64,000 bases of DNA from Blautia schinkii DSM 10518 (GTDB lineage Bacteria > Bacillota > Clostridia > Lachnospirales > Lachnospiraceae), in assembly GCA_000702025.1 (NCBI GenBank), contig JNKJ01000010.1, forward strand, positions 124,001-188,000, given 5' to 3'. Within the stretch, counting starts at the first letter, position 1. Each line of letters opens with the position of its first letter. Made by a program: the position numbers and the translations under genes. Under the pieces are notes generated by a model. It had not been told where the DNA came from, did no database searches, and worked only from the letters and a program-made list of their open reading frames with translations. Shown here piece after piece: positions 25,779 through 39,600 of this stretch.

Positions 25779-25810
25779 ACGGTATAGTCATTTGTGGCTG
25801 TGCCGTTTTT
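25779..25810 (+). terminator. Intrinsic terminator of the acid-sugar operon
   Basis: ACGGTATAG (25779-25787) pairs with CTGTGCCGT (25798-25806) with G-U pairs, and is followed by a T-run to 25810. Confidence 0.7.
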
Positions 25811-25905
25811 TGCTTTCTGATGATGATTAAAATCAAGGTTAGCTATGTGTTTAATAGAAGTTATAATATGGGATGAAAATAAAAGCTTTTGGGAGAAAGC
25901 GCGCT

Positions 25906-25915
25906 ATGGTATAAT
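25906..25915 (+). promoter_or_regulatory. Extended -10 promoter of the TRIC-type gene
   Basis: TGGTATAAT forms an extended -10 (TATAAT 25910-25915). The -35 region at 17 bp (TTTTGG) is weak, as is usual for extended -10 promoters. The ATG lies 60 bp downstream. Confidence 0.5.
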
Positions 25916-25975
25916 AGCTCCAGATTGGACATGATTCTGTTGGAAAACGGATATAAAGGGAGGATATAAAGGTAC

Positions 25976-26638
25976 ATGGATTATCGGGAAATTATTACCT
26001 TTATCATGGAGATGGTAGGCACAGTTGCTTTTGCAGCCTCCGGAGCCATGGTGGGAGTGGGGAGAAAAATGGATATTTTCGGGGTCAGCGTGCTTGGCGT
26101 GGTGACGGCTGTGGGTGGCGGTATGATACGTGATATCGTTCTTGGTGTAATTCCACCCAGTGTATTCCAACACGCTGTGTATGCGGCAGTGGCTACGGTT
26201 ACTTCCTGCCTTGTATTTATGGTGCTCTATCTGCGAAGTGAGCTCCTTGAGGGACGCTTTCGGGTGACCTATGACAAGGTAATGCTGGTGATGGACTCGA
26301 TCGGGCTTGGAATCTTTACTGTGGTAGGTGTGAATACTGGAATTCATCATGGATATCTGGGACATACCTTCCTGCTGGTGTTTCTGGGGACGATTACCGG
26401 AGTGGGAGGAGGACTTCTTCGCGATATGATGGCAGGAGTGCCGCCCTATATATTTGTACGTCATATCTATGCATGTGCATCTATTGTTGGTGCGGTGGTG
26501 TGTGTTTACATGTACCGTCTGTTCGGTTCCGTGGAGGCCATGGTGGTAGCTTCCGCAGTGGTGGTGTTGATTCGTTATCTGGCGGCACACTATCATTGGA
26601 ATCTGCCAAGGCTTACGTTGGAGGAGAAGGAAAAATAA
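25976..26638 (+). CDS. TRIC-type (UPF0126/YadS) membrane channel protein
   Basis: The 220-residue protein has about seven hydrophobic helices in two homologous halves, each with a glycine-rich GVGGG motif (GVVTAVGGGMIRDIVLG near residue 42 and GTITGVGGGLLRDMMAG near 138). This internal duplication is the signature of bacterial TRIC-like channels, which form trimeric monovalent cation pores; glycine transport has been suggested for some relatives. GGGAGG precedes the ATG. It is monocistronic, with hairpin 26661-26689 downstream. Confidence 0.85.
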   Translation: MDYREIITFIMEMVGTVAFAASGAMVGVGRKMDIFGVSVLGVVTAVGGGMIRDIVLGVIPPSVFQHAVYAAVATVTSCLVFMVLYLRSELLEGRFRVTYDKVMLVMDSIGLGIFTVVGVNTGIHHGYLGHTFLLVFLGTITGVGGGLLRDMMAGVPPYIFVRHIYACASIVGAVVCVYMYRLFGSVEAMVVASAVVVLIRYLAAHYHWNLPRLTLEEKEK

Positions 26639-26660
26639 GAATAGAGGGGGGAACGAAAAA

Positions 26661-26689
26661 GAGCAAATCGCCTGGTATGCGATTTGCTC
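26661..26689. terminator. Bidirectional hairpin terminator
   Basis: GAGCAAATCGC (26661-26671) pairs perfectly with GCGATTTGCTC (26679-26689), loop of seven. It lies between the TRIC-type gene and the convergent Rpn remnant. U-runs are short on both sides. Confidence 0.6.
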
Positions 26690-26729
26690 GATAAGTTCTA
26701 TTTTATCTTTTGTATAGTAATGCAAAATA

Positions 26730-27508
26730 CTATTTTTCTGCAGCTTCCAGGGAAATCCCATATTCCCGGAATAATTCCTGCAGAAAATGTGGGTCAGAGG
26801 AACAGCGTTTTAAATCGTCCAAACGGTTATCGGTAATCAGATGTTGTGTGAGAAGATTCATCTTTTCAAGCGCTGCATCAAGCCCCGAGTTGAATCCTGA
26901 ATCATACCCGCTGGAAAAAATAGCTCTTCTGTCGGCATAGTATTTTTCTCTGGCCTCGAGACGAAGCTTCTGCTCTTCGTCTGAGGTTAATTCTCTGATA
27001 AAAACGCCGGCCTCTTTCATGATAGGGGAATGTTCGGCCATCTTTTTCACCTCCTCGTATTCAGTAGCACGAAAAAGCTTTGCCCATTGGTATAAGTCCG
27101 AATTTTTGTACATATCAGCTATATGTTCTACCTGGCTTAAGTTTACCATAACAATGGAATAATCTCTAGTATAAATATGTCCTGCCCCGATTTTAAATCA
27201 GCATACATTCTGAAGGTGTAGTAATCAGAGCCCTGTGGCCAGTTGTCAATTTGCAGCTCTATATTCAGTTTCAGGTTGGAGTTGAGGATTAACAGGATAT
27301 CAAGAATACAGTATTTATCATCAATCTGCTCGCCTAAAATAATTGGATTAAGGATTTCACAGGAACGGATTTCGTCAGGATTTATATTGAGTATTGCACA
27401 TATGAGTCCACGCAATGTCGCCCGGGGCGAATAAGAGATAGTGTCAGAGAAAATGCTGTGTATACGGAGCGGCTTTAAAGGGATAAATGTATAAAGTTGC
27501 TTTACCAC
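26730..27508 (-). pseudogene. Broken Rpn/PD-(D/E)XK nuclease-transposase-like gene
   Basis: Two overlapping frames encode parts of one protein. 27508-27143 (121 aa) carries the N-terminal nuclease part, with SDTISYSPRATLRGLICAIL and DDKYCILDILL...NIELQ, the D-x-(D/E)xQ-type catalytic block of the Rpn (recombination-promoting nuclease) family. 27149-26730 (139 aa) carries the C-terminal part, with YQWAKLFRATEYEEVKKMAE and EAREKYYADRRA, a standard C-terminal pattern of these proteins. They are in different frames, and the central segment that should follow DLKSGQD is missing, so an internal deletion with frameshift has inactivated the gene. Confidence 0.75.
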
Positions 27509-27677
27509 ATGATGTAGTAAAGTTTACATATCATTATAATTACAGGGCTAAATGTCAATTGTATTTTAAGACAAAAAAGTAGCCAGTTATGCCTATGTTA
27601 TTGTAAAAATGATGTACTATGATAAAATTAGATTTAGCAGCAGTATGCTTTATAATTGTCGGGGGAGAGTGAAGAAA

Positions 27678-30600
27678 ATGAAAAAAAGAATAGTAGCGCT
27701 TATGTTGGCATTGATAATGATTATAGAACCTGTAAATATGGCTGGAGCAACAGAATTTACTAGTCAGGAGGAATATCAGGAAAATATTTTCAGTGATGCT
27801 GAAGATGAAACTTTGTTTTCTGATGGAGAAAGTGATAGCTCTTTCATGGATGGGAACATCCAAGAAGAGGCACAAGATGCAGAATCAGAGTATGTAGACA
27901 TTGGAAATCAACGACTCTTTTTTGATATTGTTTCAGAAACAGAGGAGGCACAGCCGATAAAGGTTTCAATAAATGAAATTAGAGATAATAGGGATAAAAA
28001 TGATGAGATTGCAGGTATGTTCTTTATACCGGATGCCTTTAGTATAAATGATGAGCAATATGAGGTAATTCAACTTCAAAGTACATTGTTTGAGGAAAGC
28101 CAGGTGGTAAAAAATATCTTTATACCTGATACGGTACAAAATATTGATGATACAGCATTTGGCAATAATAATAGTTTAACTATATTTTGCAACACTGGAA
28201 GTTACTGCGAAACATTTGCGCTGGAACATGGTTTAGCAGTTGTTACAGATTGTATTAGTATTGAAGCGCCAGATTCTGAACTAAGTTTAGGTAGTCAAAC
28301 AAAGATAAATATAAAGAAAAATATGGATTGGATACCTAACAATGAAAAAGTAGAATGGTCGGTATCTGATGCGACTGTTGCCGAAATAGATAATGAGGGT
28401 GTATTAAGTGCGCTGAAAGTTGGAAATGTGGAGGTGTGTGCTAATTTAGGCGGTGTCAATGCATCTTGTAAGATTCAAGTTTTTGAAGCTAATAAAGTGT
28501 TGGGAGAAATTAAGGAAATAAACTTAGATGGGGAGATAACTTATCAGAATCAGGGACAGATCTCGGATTTTATTTTAGAAGATGGTGTTATCAAAGGATA
28601 TAATGGTTCAGGTGGAGTAGTTGAGATACCATCAGAAATTGATGGAGTGACGGTAACTGCAATAGGTGAAGGGGCTTTTTCTGGAAATACTGCAATTACA
28701 GGAGTTACATTTCCGAAGGGTATTAATTCTATTGGAGCAAAAGCATTTTCAAACTGTACAGAACTCGGGGGTATTCTATCAATTCCACAAGGTGTAGTCA
28801 ATATAGAAAGGCAAGCATTTGCTCATTGTTATAAGATATCGCACTTGGATTTACCGGAGGGACTAGAAAAAATTGGAGAGGAAGCCTTTGATAGCAACAG
28901 GGGAATTGCTGGAGAACTTATTATCCCTGATACTGTAATCGAAATTGGTAGCTATGCATTCTGTGGATGTACCGGGGTGACGGGATTGAAACTTGGGAGT
29001 GGGCTGCTAAGGATAGGGAATGGTGCATTTCAATCTTGTGGAGCGAACGGCGAAGTTATAATCCCAGAGGGAATAGAAAAAATAGAAAGCAATACCTTCC
29101 AATTCATGTCAAATGTGGTATGTTTCGTGATAGGAAGTAACGTTAGGGATTTGGGATATCAGGCTTTTGACGATTGTAGAAGGGTTAAAAAGCTTGTGTT
29201 TCTTGGTAGTATCCCACCAGACAACCCTGGAAACCTTTATAGTATGTATAGTCTTGAGAGTGTACATGTGCCATCGGGGACTTATAGTGTATATAGTGAA
29301 CAATTCAATCACTATTTGCCTTCAGGAGCAAGAATTATAGAGGAAGGAAGTAATGGATGTCAGATAAAGAATAATGTGCTAATACTGTATTCAGGAGAGG
29401 AGACAGAAGTCGTAGTTCCAGATAATGTTAAGGCTATAGGAAAAGGGGCTTTCCAGAATAATCAAACTTTAAGGCGAGTTATTCTTCCAGAAACACTTGA
29501 GGAAATTCAGAAATATGCATTCAGTGGTTGTACGGCTTTGACAGAGGTAAGATTGCCGAAATTTCTTGAGGAAATTCATGAATATGCCTTTAATGGTTGT
29601 ACTGGTTTGACAGAGGTAGAGTTACCGGGAGGGCTTAAGGTAATCGAGAGAGATGCTTTCCATGGATGCGTGGAACTTGGAGGAACACTTTCAATTCCAG
29701 AAGGTGTTACGAGCATAGGAGACAGAGCTTTTTTAGAATGTCAGAAGCTATCTGGGCTGGAACTATCGGAGGGGTTGGTAGCAATAGGTAATAATGCCTT
29801 TCAAGCAAACAGTGGGATTACCGGAGAACTTGTTATCCCTGACACAGTAACGGAAGTTGGTGGCTATGCTTTTTCCGACTGTTCAGGATTGACCGGGCTG
29901 AAGCTTGGGACCGGGTTGCAGAAGATAGGGAGCGGAGCTTTTCAGGCTTGCGGTGGGGTGATTGGTGAGGTTATAATCCCGGAGGGGATAGAGAACATAG
30001 AGAGCTACGCTTTCCAATATATGTCAAAAGCAGAGCGCTTTGTAATAGGGAGTAGGGTAAAGGACCTAGGATACCAGGCGTTTAATGGGTGCAGTGGGAT
30101 AAAAGAACTGGAATTCCTCGTGAACATCCCTCCGGCCAGTCCGGTAAACCTGGCGTATATGTACAGCCTGGAACGGGTGTATGTGCCATCAGGGACATAC
30201 GGTGCATACAGTGAGCAGTTTAAGAGCAGCCTGCCTTCAGGAGCGCGTCTCATAGAGGTGGGGAGCAGTGGGTGCCAGGTGCAGGATGGCGTACTGGTAA
30301 TGTATGCAGGAGAAGAGACTGAGGTCACAGTGCCGGATGGAGTAAAGGTGATTGGCGAAGGGGCATTCCAGAATAATAAGTCTGTGGAACGTGTGGTGCT
30401 GCCGGAAGGCCTTGAGGAGATCCGAGCCTATGCGTTCAGCGGCTGTACGGCCCTTGCAGAGGTCAGCCTGCCGGAGGGGCTGAAGGTAATTGAACCGTAT
30501 GCATTCCATGAGTGCAGGGAACTCGGAGGCATCCTCATAATTCCCAAGGGAGTGACAAGTATAGGGGAAGGAGCGTTTTCTTCATGTCAGAAGCTGTCCG

Positions 30601-33600
30601 GCTTAGAACTGCCGAATGGTTTGTTAAAGATAGGAAACAGTGCCTTTGGGTCAGACAGTGGGATTGTGGGAGAATTGATTATTCCAGATACAGTGACAGA
30701 AATTGGGAGTTATGCTTTTTCAGGCTGTTCGGGGTTGACTGGACTGAGGCTTGGAGCCGGGCTACAGAAGATAGGAGGCGGAGCCTTCCAGTCTTGTGGC
30801 GGAGTGCTCGGTGAGATTGTGATTCCGGAGGGGATAGAGAACATAGAGAGTTACACTTTTCAATATATGTCAAAAGCAGAGCGCTTTGTAATAGGAAGCA
30901 GGGTAAAGGACCTGGGATATCAGGCGTTTAATGGGTGTAGTGGAATAAAAGAACTGGAATTTCTTGTGAACACCCCTCCGGCCAGTCCTGTAAACCTGGC
31001 GTATATGTACAGCTTAGAACGGGTTTACGTGCCATCAGGGACATACGGTGCATATAGTGAGCAGTTTAAGAGCAGCCTGCCTTCAGGAGCGCGTCTCATA
31101 GAGGTGGGGAGCAGTGGGTGCCAGGTGCAGGATGGCGTACTGGTAATGTATGCAGGAGAAGAGACTGAGGTCACAGTGCCGGATGGAGTAAAGGTGATTG
31201 GCGAAGGGGCATTCCAGAATAATAAGACTGTGACACGTGTGGTGCTGCCAGATAGCCTTGAGGTAATCCGTGCATATGCGTTCAGCGGCTGTACGGCCCT
31301 TGCAGAGGTCAGCCTGCCGAAGGGGTTGAAAGAGGTCGAGTCGTATGCATTTTATGAGTGCAGGGAACTTGGAGGCACCCTCATAATTCCCGAGGGTGTG
31401 GCGAGTATAGGGGAAGGAGCGTTTTCATCATGTCAGAAACTGTCCGGTCTGGAGCTGCCGAATGGTTTGTTAAAGATAGGAAACAGTGCCTTCGGGTTTG
31501 ACAATGGGCTCGCTGGAGAACTGATTATTCCAGATACAGTGACAGAAATTGGGAGTTATGCATTTTCTGGTTGTTCAGGATTGACTGGACTGAGGCTTGG
31601 AGCTGGGCTACAGAAAATAGGGGGCGGAGCCTTCCAGTCTTGTAGCGGAGTGTTGGGTGAAATCATAATTCCAGAGGGGATAGAGAACATAGAGAGTTAC
31701 ACCTTCCAATATATGTCAAAAGTAGAGCGCTTTGTAATAGGTAGCAGGGTAAAGGACTTAGGATATCAGGCGTTTAATGGGTGTAGTGGAATAAAAGAAC
31801 TGGAGTTTCTTGTGAATACCCCTCCGGCCAGTCCTGTAAACCTAGCGTATATGTACAGCTTGGAATGGGTGCATGTGCCATCGGGGACATATGGTGCATA
31901 CAGTGAGCAGTTTAAAAGCAGTCTGCCTTCAGGTGCGCGTCTCATAGAGATAGGAAGCAGTGGATGCCAGGTGAAGGACGGCGTACTGGTAATGTATGCA
32001 GGAGAAGAGACTGAGGTCACAGTGCCGGATGGAGTAAAGGTAATCGGTGAAGGGGCATTCCAGAATAATAAGTCTGTGACACGTGTGGTGTTGCCGGAAG
32101 GCATTCAGGAGATTCGCGCATATGCGTTCAGCGGCTGTACTGCCCTGGAATGGGTGAGCATGCCTGAGGGTCTGAAAGAGGTGGGGCCGTATGCATTTCA
32201 TGAGTGCAGGGAACTTAGAAATACCCTCATCATTCCCGAGGGAATGACGAGCATAGGGGAGGGAGCGTTTTCATCTTGTCAGAAACTGTCCGGCCTGGAA
32301 CTGCCGAATAGTTTGTTAAAGATAGGAAATAACGCTTTCGAGTTTGACAGTGGGCTCACAGGGGAACTAATTATTCCAGATACAGCAACAGAAATTGGAA
32401 GCTATGCTTTTTCTGGCTGTACAGGTCTGACCGGACTGAGGTTGGGGACCGGGCTGCAGTGGATAGGTGGAGGTGCCTTCCAGTTTTGTGAGGGAGTGTC
32501 CGGTGAAATCACAATCCCGGAGGGGATAGAGAACATACAGAACTACACCTTTCAGAGTATGTCAAAGGCAGAGCGCTTCGTAATAGGCAGTAGGGTAAAA
32601 GATCTTGGATATATGGCATTTAATGGGTGCGGAGAGGTGAAAGAACTGGAATTCCTTGGGAATACTCCTCCTGCTAGTGCGGTAAACTTGACATATATGT
32701 ATAATATAGAACGGGTATATGTACCATCAGGGACATATGGCGCATACAGTGAGCAGTTTAGGAGCAATCTGCCTTCAGGAGCGCGTCTCATAGAGCAAGG
32801 AAACAGCGGGTGCTTGGTACGGGATGGCGTACTGTTAATGTATGGAGGAGAAGAGTCTGAGGTTATAGTGCCGGAAGGAGTAAAGGTAATCGGTGAAGGT
32901 GCATTTCAGAATAATAAGACAGTGACGAGAATAACGCTACCGGAGGGAGTCGAGAAAATTCGGAAAGGTGCGTTCAGCGGCTGCACGTCATTAGCCAGTA
33001 TAAACCTGCCTGAAAGCCTGCGGGATATCCAGGAATATGCATTTCACGGATGTAGTGAACTGATGCAGGTAATCGTGCCGGAAGGGGTAGAGGAGATTCG
33101 TTCACACACATTCAGTGAATGCCGATGCTTGTCAGAGCTGCACCTACCGGAGAGCCTTAAGCGTATAGGAGAGTTTGCATTCTGCAACTGTTCAGATCTT
33201 TCGGGAAAGCTGGTTATCCCAAGCAATGTCACAGAGATAGAAGACTATGCATTTATATATTGTTTTAATCTGAACAGTTTGGAACTGCCGGAAGGTTTGG
33301 AGAGAGTAGGAGACGCTGCATTCGATAACTGTTTGGGACTTGCCGGGGAACTTAAAATCCCGGACAGCGTGTCAGCAATAGGAAGCTGCGCGTTTAAGAA
33401 CTGCGAGAGCCTGTCAGGACTGAAACTAGGGGCCGGGCTCAGGAGTATTGGAAGTCGTGCGTTTTATGACTGTAGTAGTGTGAAGGGCGAGGTGGTGCTC
33501 CCGGAAGGACTGGAAACTGTGGGAGATGGTTCTTTCCATAACATGAAAAGAATGGAGACTCTCACAGTGGGAAGCAAAGTGAGAAACTTGGGCAGCGATG

Positions 33601-36600
33601 GCTTTTACGGATGTACAGGAGTGAAAGCGGTTGTGTTCCTTGGGAGTGTGCCACCAGAATACAATTTAAACAACTTAAACTACATGACTGGCTTGGAGAA
33701 GGTGTATGTGCCAAAGGAATCATACGAAACGTATAGAACTGCTTTCGCAACATATTTGCCCAATAATGCAGTAATTATAACAGATAGCCTCCTTTTTGCC
33801 CCAGGCAATTTTAAAGTAGATAGAGTTTATAGTCATACGGCGTATTTAAGCTGGAATCCTGCACAAAGTAATGAAGTTATAGGGTATAAGCTATATCGTG
33901 ATGATGAAGTAGAGCCACTGGCTGTCCTTACTGCTACAAGCTTTATAGACAAAAACTTGACGGTGGATAAAAGATATTCTTATAAGGTGGCAGGATACAC
34001 GGAAGACGGAAGGATGACAGCATTTTCCGCTACAGCATTAACGCCCAAGGAACCGTCAGTATTACGACTGGATACGGGTAATTTACAAAATAAAATAAAC
34101 CTTACTAAAAATTATTTATATGCTTATGCAGGTAATACTGGAAACCTGGACAGCTTAGGCGACTTACAAACGACGGGTACTTTTTATTATTTGGATGCTG
34201 ATAATAAACGGATTAAGATAGGCGATAGCTTAAAGAATTATTCAACAACATCTACAGGCGAGGCAAGATATCAAACCCGTTGGGATATTTCAGACATTAA
34301 AGATGGTACATATCAGGTAATCTTCGTCCTTACAGATGCCGATGGGGTAAGCGCAGAAAAACAAATGCAGGTCACTGTTGATACTTCCCGTCCGCAAAAA
34401 ATCCGATCAGTAGTGGCGCTGGGTGACACGAATCAAATTGTGCTTACATGGGCAATGGCAATTGAATCTGATGTGGACCAATACCGTATATATCGGAAAG
34501 CAGAAAGTGATACGGATTTTTATATATTGGCATACATTAATTCTAGAAATCAGTTGGATTATGTCGATAATAAAGTGCGAGGGGATCAAAAATACGATTA
34601 CTATGTTGTGGCAGTGGATAGTAATGGAATGGAGAGCCTGCCGTCAGAGATTGTTTCTGCATATCCAGGTATTGATGTTGAGAAGCCAAGGATTTTAGAG
34701 TTAAATCCATCACCAGAAAGGAGGATTTCCGGAAAGGTTAAATTTAGTTTACGCGCCGAAGATAATGTTTCAGTGACAAAGACAGAACTTTATACTTCGA
34801 CGGATGATGGAGTGAATTGGATACTACTTAGCAGCGGAACATCATCATCTGTAGACGGGACATTTGATACAACAGAAATATTGAGCGGAAAGCTTAAGGT
34901 AAAAGGGCTTGCATATGATGCCAGAAATAACATCAGTGATCCGCTTATTTACACCTATGAAGTTGACAATCAGGGTCCAGAAGCCGTTAGTGGAGTCAAC
35001 GCAGAGAGCACAGCGGTTTCGATAACGTTGCGCTGGAATGATGTTTCTGATCAGGATATTGCTTTTTATCGAGTAGAGCAAAAACAGAAAGACGGTACTT
35101 ATCTAAAAGTATCTGACAGTTATAAAACCTTGGGAATAAATCTTACAGGACTTAAACCGGATACTGAATATATTTACCGCGTAGTGGGATATGACTTATT
35201 AGGAAATAGAGGGATTCCATCGGGTGATTGTATTGTTAAAACACAGAAAGATGAAGTTCCGCCTGTGATAACTGCCCTGAACCCCAAACCTGGCAGGTAT
35301 AATGCTAATATATCTTTTAAGGTGACCGCCGAGGATGCATACGGCATTGCTAGAGTAAAGATACAGGCATCCACGAACTTATCAGAATGGAAATATATAC
35401 AGGAAAGAAGTTATGATTCTATCCATACTGCTGTTACAGAATCATTTTTAGTACCATTAGAAGGATATTCTGAAGGTTCACTATATTTAAGGGCGGTGGC
35501 ATACGATCATAGCGGTAATATCAGCGATACTTCGCTCTATGCACCATACGTAGAATACATAGTAGACAGGACTCCACCAGCAGCACCCGAAAATTTTCAG
35601 GTAAATGGAAAAAATGGATATATTGAATTATCCTGGACCCAAGGTGCGGAAAGTGATCTGGATGGGTATAATATTTACCGAAAAGAAGGGCATGGAGGAA
35701 ATTTCGCGAAGGTAACATCTAGACTGCATCAAAAAAATTATATAGACCGCACTTGTACAGCCGGAGTGGAATATTTCTATGCTATATCAGCAGTAGATGA
35801 GGCTGGGAACGAGAGTGTATGGAGTGAGGAGGTATCTTCTTCCGTATTGGACGATACAGAAAATCCGGAGATTGTCAGTGTAAGCCCAGCAGAAGGGGAG
35901 AGGCTTGGAGATAGTTTTAAAACGGTAAGGATCTTAGCCTCAGATAATCAGGCGCTGCACTCAATCCATGTACAATACCGGAAGAAAGATGAACCGGAAT
36001 ATGCAGAGCTGCCATCGGAACAAAATGTAGATTCACACTATGTAACGGCTGATTTTGTGATACCAATAGAAAAGTATAAGGATGGTGATCAGATAGAGAT
36101 CATTGCTTGGGCCACGGACAAGGCGGGTAATGAGAGTAGTCGAACGAAGACGGCGTATCTTATAGATAAACAGGCGCCTATAGTTGAAAGTGTATCTGTG
36201 GAATATCAGGATGATGAAGTTAAGATAAACTGGACAGGTGCAGCTGAACACGACATATTGGGATATAGAGTTTACAGAATGATAGGACACAATGACTTCC
36301 AACTGATCGCTCAGCGTAAGGGGAGCAAGGATCTCAAAGAGTATTCGTGGATTGACCGTACTCTACCATTAGGTAAATGTGACTGTCAGTATAAAGTAGA
36401 GGCAGTAGATGATGTCGGGAATACCTCATTCAAAGTGTCTACTGTGATCTCTATTCCGGATAGGAGTAGACCAACACCAGTATTAAACTGTGATTCTGTT
36501 ATGGAAACAGAGGTTGAATATGTATTTGATGCAACGCAATCAAAAGATAATACCGGGATCTCATCCTACAAATTGGATTATGGAGACGGCACATCTGATA

Positions 36601-39600
36601 CTGCCGGGAATGGTAGATTTGTGCATAAATTTGGGACCGTTGGAACTTATACAGTAACTTTAACAATATGGGACGAAGATGGAAATGAAGCGTTGCTCCA
36701 GAAGGACATTACAGTCAGAGAACCGGGTCTTTTCGGTACAGCAGTTATAAAAGTTGTGGATACTGCAGGTGCCCCGCTTACACATGCACCAGTTTATTTT
36801 GACTTAGGTGAAGAGGAACAGGTGATCCGTGAGACTGATAATTCGGGGACAGCCCGGTTTACTGCTGAAGTAGGAAAACATGCAGTTGGATGTGTCATAG
36901 GGAATAATCAATATCTGCCAGCAAAAAAAGAAATTATTTTAAAGAATGGGGTTGAGATCTCACTAACGATTGTAATGACAAAGTCGCCGATAATAGATGG
37001 TACATTTGAAATCCATAGAATGACATTCGACGAAATTATCGCTGCTGGTATTGATGTGAAGAAACCTGAAAATCAATATATAGCAAAAGTTGAGGTGAAA
37101 TTACAGTATGGAACAGAACAGGTAGATACTTCATTTGAGTATAACTATTCGACCGGAACCGTTATCAGTAAACCAATAATAGTAGACACAACGGAAGGAC
37201 AGCGCGAAATTATTCCTGTTGTTATTGCACCGCAGATACCAGTAGGGAATGAAGATGGCTATCATTTTGAAAAAGATGTAGCAGTTGCATATTTAGATGT
37301 TCCAATCGGAACTTCGATTTTAAAAGAGTTTTTTGATGTACGACTGTATATCATGAACCATGCGTCGAGCGAATTCAGCATGCTCAGCAATCAGATACAG
37401 TTAAATGTACCTGAGGGATTATCTATTGTAGAAGCACAGGGGCATGAGGAATCTTCCCAGGTTTATCTTCAGGAGATTCCTGGACAGACGATGAAAACAC
37501 TACAATGGGTGTTGCGTGGTGATAAAGTTGGGAGCTATGAGTTAAGTGCGGATTATTCTGGCATTTTATCAAAATTTAATGCACCGATGACAGCTCGATT
37601 TGAGTCATCAGAAAAAATTGAAGTATATGGTATGACAGGATTGAAGATGACTATTGAGATTCCGCGGGAATTAGATTTTGGAACATTGTATTATAATGCC
37701 ATACTGGAGAATACCGGTTTGTTGGATGTATATCTGCCTAATATAAAAACCGATGATTTACTAATAGAGTCAGAGTATTATGATACGATTGGAAATATGG
37801 TGACCGTGGATCCTTTGGTGGATGTGAACGCTCTAAAGGAAGGCAATGGGAAGGAACATATTACCACAATCAGTGAATACCCTAAGACGTTGAAAATTGG
37901 TGAGAAAATAGCGAACCACTATATGTGCTTATCCCAGACAAATTATTCTGAAAAAATAAAAGAGCTGGAGAAATATTTTGTCGAAGCAATGAACGAATAT
38001 GGCCTAGAGATAAAAGTAGAAAAGCGTGACTTGAAATATTTCAAGGACTATCTTGATGCCAAAGATTTTTCGGTGGACAAATTTTTAGCGCTATCACAAA
38101 AAAATCAGTCTTATTTTGAATATTTAATGGATGACATTAACTATATTTACTGGGACATCTATCAAGCAAATGGCGGGGTTGAACTTCCAAGCAATGCTGA
38201 GGAAGATTTTTGGAATATCTTTAAGATTCTGAGTGGCGGAGGTGATTTAAAGGAGATATTTGGTGCAGAAGATGAGGAACAGATTAAGGCACTTCTTCTT
38301 TCTGCTATGGAAATACAGGTTGAAGAGGGACACATGCCCGGCATGGAGACAACCGTCAAATTTTTAAAAGAATGTAAAAAATATGCCGAAAAATTCAAAG
38401 TGGATGCTGGTGGTGAAATTCTATTCGAAAAGATAGGAAACACGATTCCGCAAACGTTCAATCTAATCTATACCAAGTATGAATATACCGCATATAAAAT
38501 TTTGATGGAGCAAAGTTTTGCGAAATTTGAAGATTTTATAGTAAGTGTTGCTTCAACAACAATTGAATACCAAAACATTACTGCCGTATCTGCGGAAACT
38601 AAAGAAAACGCTTTGCGAAAAACCATTAAACAGTTCTTTAGTGCCGATGGGTTTAAAGATGTATGGAAAAGTTTGGGGTTTAATTTAAAAGCAGCTCAGA
38701 CAATAGTAGATGCGTATAAAGCCATTGACATGGATGCTTCAATTTTTATCCAGTCAAGAGCGACCCAACAGGAATGCGAATTATTTCTGGATGCTGTTAT
38801 TTGTAATTTAGATACCAACGGTGAAGCGGGATTAGTAAGGAAAAGTGCAAAAAAATTAAAAGAGATTATTTCTTCTGATGAATACAATCCGTTGCTTACC
38901 TTAGAAAATTTTGGTTGGGATGAAATGAAGTACACACTCCTTAATAAAGGGAAAGAGGTACTATTATCGAAATTATGGGGAACTCCTTCTTCCATAGCAA
39001 AGGGGATTAAGGCAGTAATGAAAATTACAGTGGCAGTTGGAGATAATGTTTTTCACCTTAGCGAACGTCATGATATTGCTGATAATATTCGTTTTTTGGT
39101 ACATATAGGTGATGCCCTAAAAGCTCAGATTAATAAACGAAAAACGGATTATGAGACATATAAGATAGATGAATACGCTACGGAATCAATGCAATTAATT
39201 GGATACTTATTAACTATACGTCGGATTGGAGAATCCCAAATGGCTCAATTTGGCCAAACATTTGAAGTCCTTCAGGGTGTTTTTGACAGCAAGGAGATGC
39301 TTTATAATGTGAACAGGCTTCTGGGGACTGAAAGTACTTCATGGATAGAATGGCTTGATATTGTGCAGGATAAGATTCAAATTGCAAGACTTCATCTGCT
39401 TCAGAACCCTAATGCGGAGACCCCCAATGCATACACCGGACCCGCTGTAAATATCAATTATAAAAAGGGCCAGACTATGCAGAGTTTCGATAGTGGATAT
39501 GAGTATGCAATTAATGATAAAAATGTTTGGTATCCCTGTAATGGAGGACCAATCACTTTCGAGCCTAAGTTCTTTAGTCAATGGCTATGGGTAAAAAAGA

